This document shows positions 7,958 to 14,842 of a DNA stretch of 39,858 nucleotides, piece by piece. This DNA is from Acidimicrobiia bacterium (GTDB taxonomy: Bacteria; Actinomycetota; Acidimicrobiia; Acidimicrobiales; Aldehydirespiratoraceae): contig JAHQYN010000019.1 in NCBI GenBank assembly GCA_024421085.1, forward strand, positions 1 to 39,858. Reading direction: 5' to 3'. Position 1 is the first letter of the stretch; each line of letters opens with the position of its first letter. Position numbers and translations under genes: made by a program. The notes beneath the pieces are model-generated. The model did no database searches and was not told the DNA's origin. It saw only the letters and a program-made list of their open reading frames with translations.

Positions 7958-8626
7958 GTGAGCGGATCTGAGGAGCGGCAGTTGGGGCGACTGCGCTCGC
8001 TTGTCGACCCGGAAACCACGGCTGTTGTAACGATGGAGCTTCAACAGGGTGTGGTCGGGCCGGATGCCTTGCTCCAGGAGTTGGTGGAACGGGTCGCGCA
8101 AGCCGGGACCGTCAAGGCGGCGGCGAGCGTCTGCCGAGCGGCCCGTGCGGTCGGTGCGCGCGTCATGCACTGCACTGCTGAGCATCGCGCCGATGGTGCC
8201 GGGATAACCGAGAACGCCAAGATCATGGCGCTGATCGCGAAACTCGGCCGTGAACAGGGACTGCCCACGGAGGCCGGTTCCCCCGGCGCGGCCCTGGTCC
8301 CCGAACTCGGACCTGAACCGGACGACATCGTCATCCCCCGCATGCACGGGATGACGCCGTTCACGTCGACCTCGCTGGACCAGATGCTGCGCAATCTCGG
8401 CACCAGGACCGTCGTGGCCACGGGGGTCTCGGTCAACATCGGGATCCTGGGGCTCTGCCTGAACGCACTCGACCTCGGTTATCAGGTGGTCCTAGTGCGA
8501 GATGCGGTCGCCGGTGTGCCCGCCGAGTACGCCGACGCGGTGATTGACAACACTCTCTCGCTGATCGCTACCATCACCACGTCCACGGAACTCTGCTCGC
8601 TGTGGGAATCGCCGTGGACGCCATAG
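7958..8626 (+). CDS. Isochorismatase-fold (cysteine hydrolase-like) protein, probably catalytically altered
   Basis: A 222-aa protein with the isochorismatase-like fold: VVTMELQQGVVG, DIVIPRMHGMTPFTSTSLDQ, TVVATGVSVNIGILGLCL and YQVVLVRDAVAG follow the family order. The Asp-Lys-Cys catalytic triad is not kept: Asp aligns with Glu (MELQ), Lys with Arg (VIPRM), and Cys with Gly (SVNIGIL). It may be a non-hydrolytic member or use different chemistry. The start is GTG at 7958; an ATG two bases upstream is followed at once by a stop. TAGCCT about 12 nt upstream could be a -10 for a near-leaderless transcript. It precedes a crotonase by 13 nt, so the two are likely an operon. Confidence 0.75.
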   Translation: MSGSEERQLGRLRSLVDPETTAVVTMELQQGVVGPDALLQELVERVAQAGTVKAAASVCRAARAVGARVMHCTAEHRADGAGITENAKIMALIAKLGREQGLPTEAGSPGAALVPELGPEPDDIVIPRMHGMTPFTSTSLDQMLRNLGTRTVVATGVSVNIGILGLCLNALDLGYQVVLVRDAVAGVPAEYADAVIDNTLSLIATITTSTELCSLWESPWTP

Positions 8627-8639
8627 AGGAGCCTCGACC

Positions 8640-9467
8640 ATGAACGATTTCACCTACGTCGACTACGAAGTGGCCGACGCAGTGGCGACCATCACCTTGG
8701 CCCGTTCCGAGAAGGCCAATGCCCAGAACGAGCGGATGCTCGACGAGGTCGACCATCGTTTCCGCACGGCCGAATACGACGACGAGGTCAAGGTCATCGT
8801 CCTGCGCGGCGAGGGCAAGCATTTCTCTGCGGGCCATGATCTGGGGGGCTCGCCCGATTCCGACAGTGCGGGGCTCCAAGAAGAGGACGGCAGTTGGCAG
8901 CTTCACAAGATCTATCGCTGGGAGGCCCGCAAGTATCTGGGCTACTCGTGGCACTGGCGCAACATCCCCAAACCGACGATCGGTGCGATCCAGGGAAAGG
9001 CGATCGCGGGAGCGTTCAACCTGATCTTCCCGCTCGACCTGCTCGTCGTGGCCGACGACGTCGAGTTCTCAGACCCGGTGGTGTTGATGGCCGTCGGCGG
9101 AGTCGAGTACCACGGCCACACCTGGGAGTTCGGCGCTCGGCGGGCCAAGGACATCCTCTTCACCCAGCGGACCATGGGCGCCGAGGAGGCCCACCAGATC
9201 GGTCTGGCCCGTGAGGTCGTGCCGCGTGATCAGCTGTGGGAGCGCACGCACCAGATAGCGGCTCAGATCGCCACGAACAACGCCTTCGGTCTGGCCCAGG
9301 CGAAACGGGCAGTGAACCAGACGCTCGACACGCAGGGCTACTACGCGGCGCTGCAGTCGGTGTTCGACGTGCATAGCACCGGGCACGGCAACGCCATCAG
9401 CGTGGGCGGTTATCCGATCCTTATGCGGCTCGATGAGATGAAGGAGAACATCAACCGCGAGCCGTGA
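8640..9467 (+). CDS. Enoyl-CoA hydratase/isomerase family protein (crotonase)
   Basis: A 275-aa crotonase. The oxyanion-hole strand is VKVIVLRGEGKHFSAGHDL, and the second half is PTIGAIQGKAIAGAFNLIFPLDLLVVADD (two parts: PTIGAIQGKAIAGAFN, then LIFPLDLLVVADD) followed by VEFSDPVVLMAVGGVEYHGH. The two classical Glu residues of hydratases (CE and PE positions) are not both present: the first region has FNLIF, the second DPVVLM. The chemistry may therefore be isomerase- or hydrolase-like rather than hydration. GAGGAG sits upstream of the ATG. Probably co-transcribed with the isochorismatase-like gene. Confidence 0.85.
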   Translation: MNDFTYVDYEVADAVATITLARSEKANAQNERMLDEVDHRFRTAEYDDEVKVIVLRGEGKHFSAGHDLGGSPDSDSAGLQEEDGSWQLHKIYRWEARKYLGYSWHWRNIPKPTIGAIQGKAIAGAFNLIFPLDLLVVADDVEFSDPVVLMAVGGVEYHGHTWEFGARRAKDILFTQRTMGAEEAHQIGLAREVVPRDQLWERTHQIAAQIATNNAFGLAQAKRAVNQTLDTQGYYAALQSVFDVHSTGHGNAISVGGYPILMRLDEMKENINREP

Positions 9468-9489
9468 CAACCACGGACGTTGCCTGAGC

Positions 9490-9636
9490 GCCCCAACCGC
9501 GCCCGTGAGGTTCCGCGCGGCGGTCTGGGGCGGCGATGCTGCGTGCCCACGCCCCAACCGCGCCCGTGAGGTCCCGCGCGGGGCGGGGCCTGCGGAAGCA
9601 GACACCGAGGGCCTCAACCGCGCCCGTGAGGTGCCG
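9490..9636. repeat. Three direct copies of a ~27-bp hairpin unit, period 60-61 bp
   Basis: CCAACCGCGCCCGTGAGGT recurs around 9493, 9554 and (as TCAACCG..) 9614. In copies 1 and 2 CCGCGC and GCGCGG form a stem around CCGTGAGGT(T/C)CC. The intervening ~30-bp segments differ. Geometry superficially resembles a CRISPR but there are only three copies, the third degraded, and no cas gene. The spacer 9468-9804 holds no supported gene. Confidence 0.6.
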
Positions 9637-9646
9637 TGATCGCGCC

Positions 9647-9718
9647 GGCACCGGGCACTTCGTTGGCACCGGGCACTTCGTTGGCACCGGGCACTTCGTT
9701 GGCACCGGGCACTTCGTC
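9647..9718. repeat. Four perfect tandem copies of an 18-bp unit
   Basis: GGCACCGGGCACTTCGTT is repeated at 9647, 9665, 9683 and 9701; only the last base of the fourth copy differs. An 18-bp unit leaves all six frames open, but no start or ribosome site suggests translation. A variable-number tandem repeat is likely. Confidence 0.8.
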
Positions 9719-9804
9719 GGCGTCCGTCTGTCAAGTCGGCGCGCCAACGTCGATTGTGTTGGTGGGCGTGCCTGTGCCGGTCATCAGTGGCGGCTTTCGC
9801 TTGG

Positions 9805-9877
9805 AGCGGACGACCGGGTTCGAACCGGCGACCTCAACCTTGGCAAGGTTGCGCTCTACCAACTGAGCTACGTCCGC
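9805..9877 (-). tRNA. tRNA-Gly (anticodon GCC)
   Basis: The reverse strand folds as a 73-nt cloverleaf: acceptor GCGGACG/CGTCCGC, D-stem GCTC/GAGC, anticodon stem CAACC/GGTTG with loop TTGCCAA (anticodon GCC), T-arm GCCGG-TTCGAAC-CCGGT, discriminator T. CCA is not encoded. Confidence 0.95.
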
Positions 9878-9970
9878 AATCAGCTGCTTATGTTACCGCG
9901 CCGATTCCGTTTCACGAACTCGAGACCGCTCGTTTCCGGTGGCGGTGTCGACCGGCGGTAGGGTCGGGGG

Positions 9971-10882
9971 ATGGCAGCGACTTGGACGGGGGAGAGCCGG
10001 GTCCTCACTGATGCGGTCACCGTGTTGGTGGGGGCCGACCAGGGCAAGTACCCGTCGGGCAACTCGTTGGTCGTCCGCGGCAGCGGGGAGTCGGTGATCA
10101 TCGACCCGTCGGTCTCGGTGGTTGCCCAGGGCGGGGTCTCGGCCCGGGTCGACGCGGTACTCAACAGTCACGGGCACGAGGACCACATCGCCGGGAACAA
10201 GATGTTTCCCGATGCTCGGGTCCACATGCACCATGCGGATCTGCCGGCGCTGCAGAGCCTTGAGGGGATGCTCGAAGTCCAGGGCCCCGGGCCTCAGGAG
10301 CGGGACCTGCTGGCTCAGCTGTTCGTCGATGAGTTCTTCTATACGCCGCGTCCTGATGCGCACGGTTTCAGCGACGGCGATGTGTTCGACCTGGGCGGCG
10401 TCACCGTTGAGGCCGTGCATCTGCCGGGCCACACCCGCGGCCACAGCGGCTTTCGAATTTCGGGCGGCGTGTTCTTCCTGTCCGATATCGACCTCAGCGG
10501 GTTCGGTCCCTACTACGGCGACACCTGGAGCGACCTCGACCAGTTCGAGGCCAGCATCGCTGCGGTGCGCGGCGAGGAGGCCGACTTCTATGTGACCTTC
10601 CACCACAAGGGCGTGATCGAGAGCCGTGAAGAGTTCCTGAGACTGCTCGATGCGTTCGAGGCGGCGATCCCGCGGCGCCACGCGGCGATGCTCGAGTTCT
10701 TGTCTGAGCCCCGCACGATTGCCGACATGGTGCGCCACCGGTTCATCTATCGCCCCGGTGCCCAGTCTGTGTTCGCCGACCGGGTCGAGGCGCGCAGCGC
10801 GGAGCTGCACCTCGAGCGGATGCGCGGGCGCGGCGAGATCGAAGACCTCGCCGACGGCAGAGTCAAGGCAACTACAGTCTGA
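9971..10882 (+). CDS. MBL-fold metallo-hydrolase (glyoxalase II / LACTB2-like)
   Basis: A 303-aa metallo-beta-lactamase fold protein. NSHGHEDHIAGN supplies the HxHxDH metal motif, VHLPGHTRGHSGF the third His loop, LSDIDLSGFG the bridging Asp, and TFHHKG the final His. A C-terminal helical extension (FEAAIPRRHAAMLEFLSEPR onward) resembles the winged-helix tail of LACTB2-type hydrolases. It likely cleaves a thioester or phosphodiester; the substrate is not readable. Stands alone between tRNA-Gly and a convergent peroxiredoxin, with 15 bp between stop codons. Confidence 0.85.
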   Translation: MAATWTGESRVLTDAVTVLVGADQGKYPSGNSLVVRGSGESVIIDPSVSVVAQGGVSARVDAVLNSHGHEDHIAGNKMFPDARVHMHHADLPALQSLEGMLEVQGPGPQERDLLAQLFVDEFFYTPRPDAHGFSDGDVFDLGGVTVEAVHLPGHTRGHSGFRISGGVFFLSDIDLSGFGPYYGDTWSDLDQFEASIAAVRGEEADFYVTFHHKGVIESREEFLRLLDAFEAAIPRRHAAMLEFLSEPRTIADMVRHRFIYRPGAQSVFADRVEARSAELHLERMRGRGEIEDLADGRVKATTV

Positions 10883-10897
10883 CCCTGAAGTTGAACT

Positions 10898-11554
10898 TTA
10901 GGGTTGCGGCACGTAGCGGAGGTAGGGGAGCCGGCGCTCGAAACCGCCAGGGTACTTATCTGCCGCGGCTTCGTCGGACACTGCCGGCACGATGATCACG
11001 TCTTCACCCTGCTGCCAGTTGGCGGGGGTGGCCACCGCCTCGTTGGCGGTCAGCTGGCATGAATCGAGGATGCGCAGGATCTCGGCGAAGTTGCGGCCCG
11101 TCGTCATCGGGTAGGTGAGGGTCACCTTGATCTTCTTGTCGGGACCGATGATGAACACCGAGCGGGCGGTGGCGTTGTCGGCAGCGGTTCGGCCCTGCGA
11201 AGTGTCGCCGGCGTCGCCGGGCAGCATGTCGTAGAGCTTGACTATCGCCAGTTCGGGATCGCCGATCAGCGGATAGTTGACGGCGTTGCCGGTGGCCGAC
11301 TCGATGTCGGCGCTCCAGGCCTCGTGGTCGGTGACCCCGTCGACGCTGATGCCGATGATCTTGCAGTTGCGGGCGGCGAAGTCGTCCTTGAGTGCTGCCA
11401 CGGCACCGAGTTCGGTGGTGCAGACCGGCGTGAAGTCTTTGGGATGTGAGAACAGCAGCGCCCAGCCGTCGCCGATCCAATCGTGAAAGGAGATGGTTCC
11501 CTCGGTGGTGTCGGCTGTGAAGTCGGGTGCTTCGTCGTTGATTCGGAGTGACAT
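10898..11554 (-). CDS. 1-Cys peroxiredoxin (Prx6 family)
   Basis: A 218-aa thioredoxin-fold peroxidase. HPKDFTPVCTTELG contains the PxxxTxxC peroxidatic Cys signature, and KIIGISVDGVTDHEAW and ARSVFIIGPDKKIK follow the AhpC/TSA order. The C-terminal extension (NWQQGEDVIIVPAVSDE, then YPGGFERRLPYLRY) is typical of the Prx6 class. No second resolving Cys is placed as in 2-Cys enzymes. It reduces hydrogen peroxide and organic peroxides in the cytosol. The ATG at 11554 (MSLRINDEAPDF) is preferred because family members start there and GAGGCGG lies 8-9 nt upstream. Confidence 0.92.
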   Translation of the reverse strand: MSLRINDEAPDFTADTTEGTISFHDWIGDGWALLFSHPKDFTPVCTTELGAVAALKDDFAARNCKIIGISVDGVTDHEAWSADIESATGNAVNYPLIGDPELAIVKLYDMLPGDAGDTSQGRTAADNATARSVFIIGPDKKIKVTLTYPMTTGRNFAEILRILDSCQLTANEAVATPANWQQGEDVIIVPAVSDEAAADKYPGGFERRLPYLRYVPQP

Positions 11555-11795
11555 GGTGTGACCGCCTCTGGTCGTTGGTAGGGGATGGAGAGCTAATCCT
11601 AACCTACTAGGTCGGGAATTGACATCCCGCATTGGCCACAGAGTGCCCGCCACACGACCGATGCCACGTTCTCGCCGCGCGACATCGCGGCCCGCGAGCC
11701 GGATGGCGGCGTTCACCGGCCGCCTCCTACGGGTGCTGCGGGTTCGCAGGGTTCGCAGCCACCGCGGATCGGCGGGGCTCAGGTCCCGAAGACCC

Positions 11796-11877
11796 TACTG
11801 CTCGAAACGGGCGCGGCTCGCCGCGCCAACGGTCGACTCGAAGATCCACCCGAGGTTACTGCTCGAAACGGGCGCGG
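11796..11877. repeat. Exact 21-bp duplication of the SDR gene's 3' end, period 61 bp
   Basis: A 21-bp block (core CTGCTCGAAACGGGCGCGG) lies at 11796-11816 and again at 11857-11877, where it encodes the last residues (..RARFEQ) and stop of the SDR gene. The outer copy is noncoding. The 61-bp spacing equals that of the other small arrays in the window. Confidence 0.6.
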
Positions 11878-12686
11878 ATCGTCGGGTTGGTGACGGCTCT
11901 GGGGAGGTCGTGGCGGTCGATGCCGGCGCGGCTCGGGCCTCCGTCGACGGCGATGGTCTGTCCGGTCACGTAGCTGGCGAGGTCGCTGAGCAGGAAGAGG
12001 GCGACGTCGGCGATGTCGTCGGGCCGCCCGCGGCGCTGCAGGGTGATGGACGCGGCCATGGGGTCAACCTCGTCGGGATCGCGACCTGACCGCGGCGTGT
12101 TGATGGTGCCGGGGGCCAGGCCGTTGACCCGGATGCCGTGGCGCCCCCACTCCATCGCCATGGTGCGGGTGAGCGAGTCCAGACCGGCTTTGGCTGCGCC
12201 GTAGGCACCGAGGAGGGGCTGGCCAGCGCTGGCGATCGAGGAGATGTTGACGATCGCGCCGCCGCGGCCGTCGTCGATCAGTCGCCGCGCCACATGCTGT
12301 GCGCTGACGAAGGCGTAGCGCAGGTTGGTGGTGAGCAGGTGGTCGAACGTCTCGATGGGGTAGTCCGACAGGCGGTGCCAGTACTGCGGTGTCACGCCGC
12401 CGACGACGTTGACGAGAAGGTCTGGCGCTGCGAGCGTCTGGGCACCGTTGTCGATTGCGGTCCTCAAGGCGCCGAAGTCGCTGACGTCGGCGACTTGTGC
12501 CGATGCCCGCACGCCGAGTGCCTCTGCGCGCTCGACGGTGTCGTCGACGTGCTCCTGCACTGAACTGACGGCGATGATGTCGGCACCGGCTTGAGCGATC
12601 CGTTCGCACACGGAGCTGCCGATGCCCCCGCCGCCGCCTCCGACCACTGCGGCCGTGCGTCCGAAGAAAGAAATCTCAACTGCCAT
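11856..12686 (-). CDS. SDR family NAD(P)-dependent oxidoreductase
   Basis: A 276-aa short-chain dehydrogenase. AAVVGGGGGGIGSSVCER is the Gly-rich dinucleotide site, ADVSD the adenine contact, and LLVNVVGG the NNAG-equivalent. IVNISSIASAGQP contains the catalytic Ser, and YGAAKAGLDSLTR the Tyr-x3-Lys. The tail RGRPDDIADVALFLLSDLAS and YVTGQTIAVDGG is classical for FabG-like SDRs. Substrate unknown, possibly a 3-hydroxyacyl-CoA given the CoA-ester genes around it. The start is an ATG 50 bp from the divergent tRNA-Cys. Confidence 0.92.
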   Translation of the reverse strand: MAVEISFFGRTAAVVGGGGGGIGSSVCERIAQAGADIIAVSSVQEHVDDTVERAEALGVRASAQVADVSDFGALRTAIDNGAQTLAAPDLLVNVVGGVTPQYWHRLSDYPIETFDHLLTTNLRYAFVSAQHVARRLIDDGRGGAIVNISSIASAGQPLLGAYGAAKAGLDSLTRTMAMEWGRHGIRVNGLAPGTINTPRSGRDPDEVDPMAASITLQRRGRPDDIADVALFLLSDLASYVTGQTIAVDGGPSRAGIDRHDLPRAVTNPTIRARFEQ

Positions 12687-12735
12687 CGTTCCATAGTCGC
12701 ACGCCGACTCACCGGCGCTAGCATTTCGGGTCTAA

Positions 12736-12810
12736 GCGTCGGTGCCCGAGCGGACCAAGGGGACGGCCTGCAAAGCCGTAAAGCCGCGGGTTCAAATCCC
12801 GCCCGGCGCT
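12736..12810 (+). tRNA. tRNA-Cys (anticodon GCA)
   Basis: A 75-nt cloverleaf: acceptor GCGTCGG/CCGGCGC (one G-U), anticodon stem ACGGC/GCCGT with loop CTGCAAA (anticodon GCA), T-arm GCGGG-TTCAAAT-CCCGC, discriminator T. CCA is not encoded. Confidence 0.93.
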
Positions 12811-12861
12811 CGTTGCACAACCAGACTGCCGCAGACTGCTGCGTGAGGGCCCCGGCGTAGC

Positions 12862-12888
12862 CGTAGCGACACCGAAGGTTTCGCTACG
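12862..12888 (+). terminator. Perfect 8-bp hairpin downstream of tRNA-Cys
   Basis: CGTAGCGA (12862-12869) pairs fully with TCGCTACG (12881-12888) around an 11-nt loop, 52 bp after the tRNA. A short C-rich, not T-rich, tail follows, so it may be a processing or termination hairpin. Confidence 0.4.
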
Positions 12889-12960
12889 TGATCCCCCCGT
12901 CTTCGACACCGCCAACATGACTCGGATGAATCCTGAAGTCTCGGACCTGTCGATCTCTGC

Positions 12961-13111
12961 GTGAAACCTGAACCGGCGCAGGGTCTGGGTGATGCGGGTG
13001 GGTTGTGTGCCGGAGTTTGGGTGTGAAGCCTGAACCGGCGCAGGGTCTGGTCATGTGGGTGGGTTGTGTGCGGGCGCTCGGGGGTGAAGCCTGAACCGGC
13101 GCAGGGTCTGG
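12961..13111. repeat. Three direct copies of a 28-bp unit, period 61-62 bp
   Basis: Units at 12961-12988, 13023-13050 and 13084-13111 share CCTGAACCGGCGCAGGGTCT; the first differs from the others by one base. The intervening segments also resemble one another (GTGGGTTGTGTGC), so this is a decaying ~61-bp tandem repeat, not a CRISPR. It ends 3 bp from the stop of the convergent carboxyltransferase. No gene lies in 12811-13114. Confidence 0.7.
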
Positions 13112-13114
13112 GGG

Positions 13115-14614
13115 TCAGGGGGTGATCCCGATCCGGGCTTTGGGCTGGGGGGACTCGATGCGGCGACGGGCGCTCAGCTCGAGACCTGTGAGGATGGCGT
13201 TGCGCAGGTCACGCGGGTCGATCAGCTCGTCGAAGCCGAGCCCCGACGCGGAACGGTAGCTCGACTCCAACTCGGCCTGGTGCAGCTGTTCGCGGGTGAC
13301 CGCATCGGCGCGGACCGCATCGCTTGCGCCCTGTGAACCCATGGCGCCCATCGTGGCACCGGGAAACGCATAGGAGAGCGTCTGGTTGTCGAAGCCGTTC
13401 ATCGCCATCACGCAAGAACCGAAACCGTACGCCTTGCGCATCGTGACCTGGATCTTGACCGTCGAGGCGCGGGTCTGCGCGGTGAACATACGCGCCCCCG
13501 CCCGCAGGATCCCGGCACGCTCCGAGGCAGTTCCCGCCAGCACCCCCGGATTGTCCGTCAAGAACACCAGCGGCAGGTGGAAACTGTCGCAGACCTCGAT
13601 GAAATGAGCCGCCTTGTCGGCCGCGTCTACATCGATCGACCCGGCGATGACCGACGGCTGGTTGGCCACCACCCCGACCGCGCAGCCACCGATCCGAGCG
13701 AGCGCACAAACGATCGAAGGCCCGAAATCGGGCTGAATCTGGAAGAACCCTCCCTGATCGACCACCCGGCTGACCGCCAGGCGCATGTCGTAGGCCGCGG
13801 AACCGTCACGGGGAACGATCTCGAGCATGTCATCAAGACGCCTCGGGCCGAGGTCGCCGGTATCGCACCAGGGCGGCTGCTCCCACGCAGACGAGCCGAA
13901 GAAGCCCAAGTAGGTGCGCACATCGGCAAGCAACGAAGCATCGTCAGGCGCCACATTGTGAATCACCCCGCTGGCTATCGCCACCGCCGGGCCTCCCAGA
14001 TCGGCCTTCGACACCTCCTCGCCCAGCGACGCTTTCACCACCGGCGGACCGGCTGTGAAAATGGCGGCGTCGGCCGTCATAACCGACCAGTCGCACAGCG
14101 GCGCGGTGATGGCGCCGTGGCCTGCCGACGAACCCATCACCGCGCACACCATCGGCACGTAACCCGATAGCCGGCCCTGCGCTTGCAGATCGCCCGGGCT
14201 GCCGCCGGCGGGGTCGCCAGGCCTCGGCGGACGGTGGCCGGCACCCTCGAGCAGCATCACCAACGGAATGCGCTCGCGACCGGCGATGTCGGCTAGGCGC
14301 CAGCGTTTGCGCGAAGCCGCCGCGCCGATCGAGCCGCCCATGGTCGTGAAGTCCTCAGCCCCGACAGCCACGGGTCGCCCTTCGATACTCCCGACACCCG
14401 CAACCAGCGCATCGGACGGGGCCGCACCGCCAGCCAGAGTCCCGATCTCAGTGAACGAGCCGTCGTCGAGCAGTGCCGCCACGCGGCCACGGGCATCAAG
14501 GCGCCCGGAGGCGGCGCGGGCAGACAACTTCTCGGCACCGCCCATCGCGAACGCATCTTCGCGGCGTTGCTGCAGGTCGTCGAGGGTCTCACCCCAATCA
14601 TGGCCTTCGCCCAT
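13115..14614 (-). CDS. Acyl-CoA carboxylase carboxyltransferase (beta) subunit-like protein
   Basis: A 499-aa protein with the two crotonase-like carboxyltransferase halves. The N-half shows SGRLDARGRVAALLDDGSFTEIG (two parts: SGRLDARGRVAALL, then DDGSFTEIG), GAEDFTTMGGSIG and GAGHRPP. The C-half shows VGVVANQPSVIAGSIDVDAADKAAHFI (GVVANQPSVIAGSID, then VDAADKAAHFI), LVFLTDNPGVLAG, and KAYGFGSCVMAM with YAFPGATMGAMG. These are the acyl-CoA and carboxybiotin binding regions. It would transfer carboxyl from biotin to an acyl-CoA such as propionyl- or methylcrotonyl-CoA. No biotin carboxylase/BCCP subunit lies nearby, so the partner is encoded elsewhere. The ATG at 14614 fits usual lengths; no strong ribosome site is visible. 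Confidence 0.87.
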   Translation of the reverse strand: MGEGHDWGETLDDLQQRREDAFAMGGAEKLSARAASGRLDARGRVAALLDDGSFTEIGTLAGGAAPSDALVAGVGSIEGRPVAVGAEDFTTMGGSIGAAASRKRWRLADIAGRERIPLVMLLEGAGHRPPRPGDPAGGSPGDLQAQGRLSGYVPMVCAVMGSSAGHGAITAPLCDWSVMTADAAIFTAGPPVVKASLGEEVSKADLGGPAVAIASGVIHNVAPDDASLLADVRTYLGFFGSSAWEQPPWCDTGDLGPRRLDDMLEIVPRDGSAAYDMRLAVSRVVDQGGFFQIQPDFGPSIVCALARIGGCAVGVVANQPSVIAGSIDVDAADKAAHFIEVCDSFHLPLVFLTDNPGVLAGTASERAGILRAGARMFTAQTRASTVKIQVTMRKAYGFGSCVMAMNGFDNQTLSYAFPGATMGAMGSQGASDAVRADAVTREQLHQAELESSYRSASGLGFDELIDPRDLRNAILTGLELSARRRIESPQPKARIGITP

Positions 14615-14842
14615 CGACTGCGACCCTAGCTGTGAAGACCACCGCCGTCGTCTCCTTGTGACGGGTTGAGGGGTGACCGGATCGCGCGCCCCGCGTTCTG
14701 CTTCGCGTTCTGCTTCGCGTGAGGTTCTGAGCCGGTCCGCTGCTGTGTCGAAGCGGTGGAACTCAGCAACGTTGGTGTAGCGTTGTGTTTCCACTGCCGC
14801 CTCAGCGGCGGCTTGGCATTGTCTGTTTTCTGGAGCGCGACC

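Noticed and set aside
9490-9636. CRISPR-like geometry (about 28-bp repeats, about 30-bp spacers)
   Set aside because: Only three copies, the third diverged, unit forms a hairpin seen in other spacers, and no cas gene is in the window.
12961-13111. Second CRISPR-like array of three 28-bp repeats
   Set aside because: The intervening segments resemble each other, so it is a decaying ~61-bp tandem repeat.
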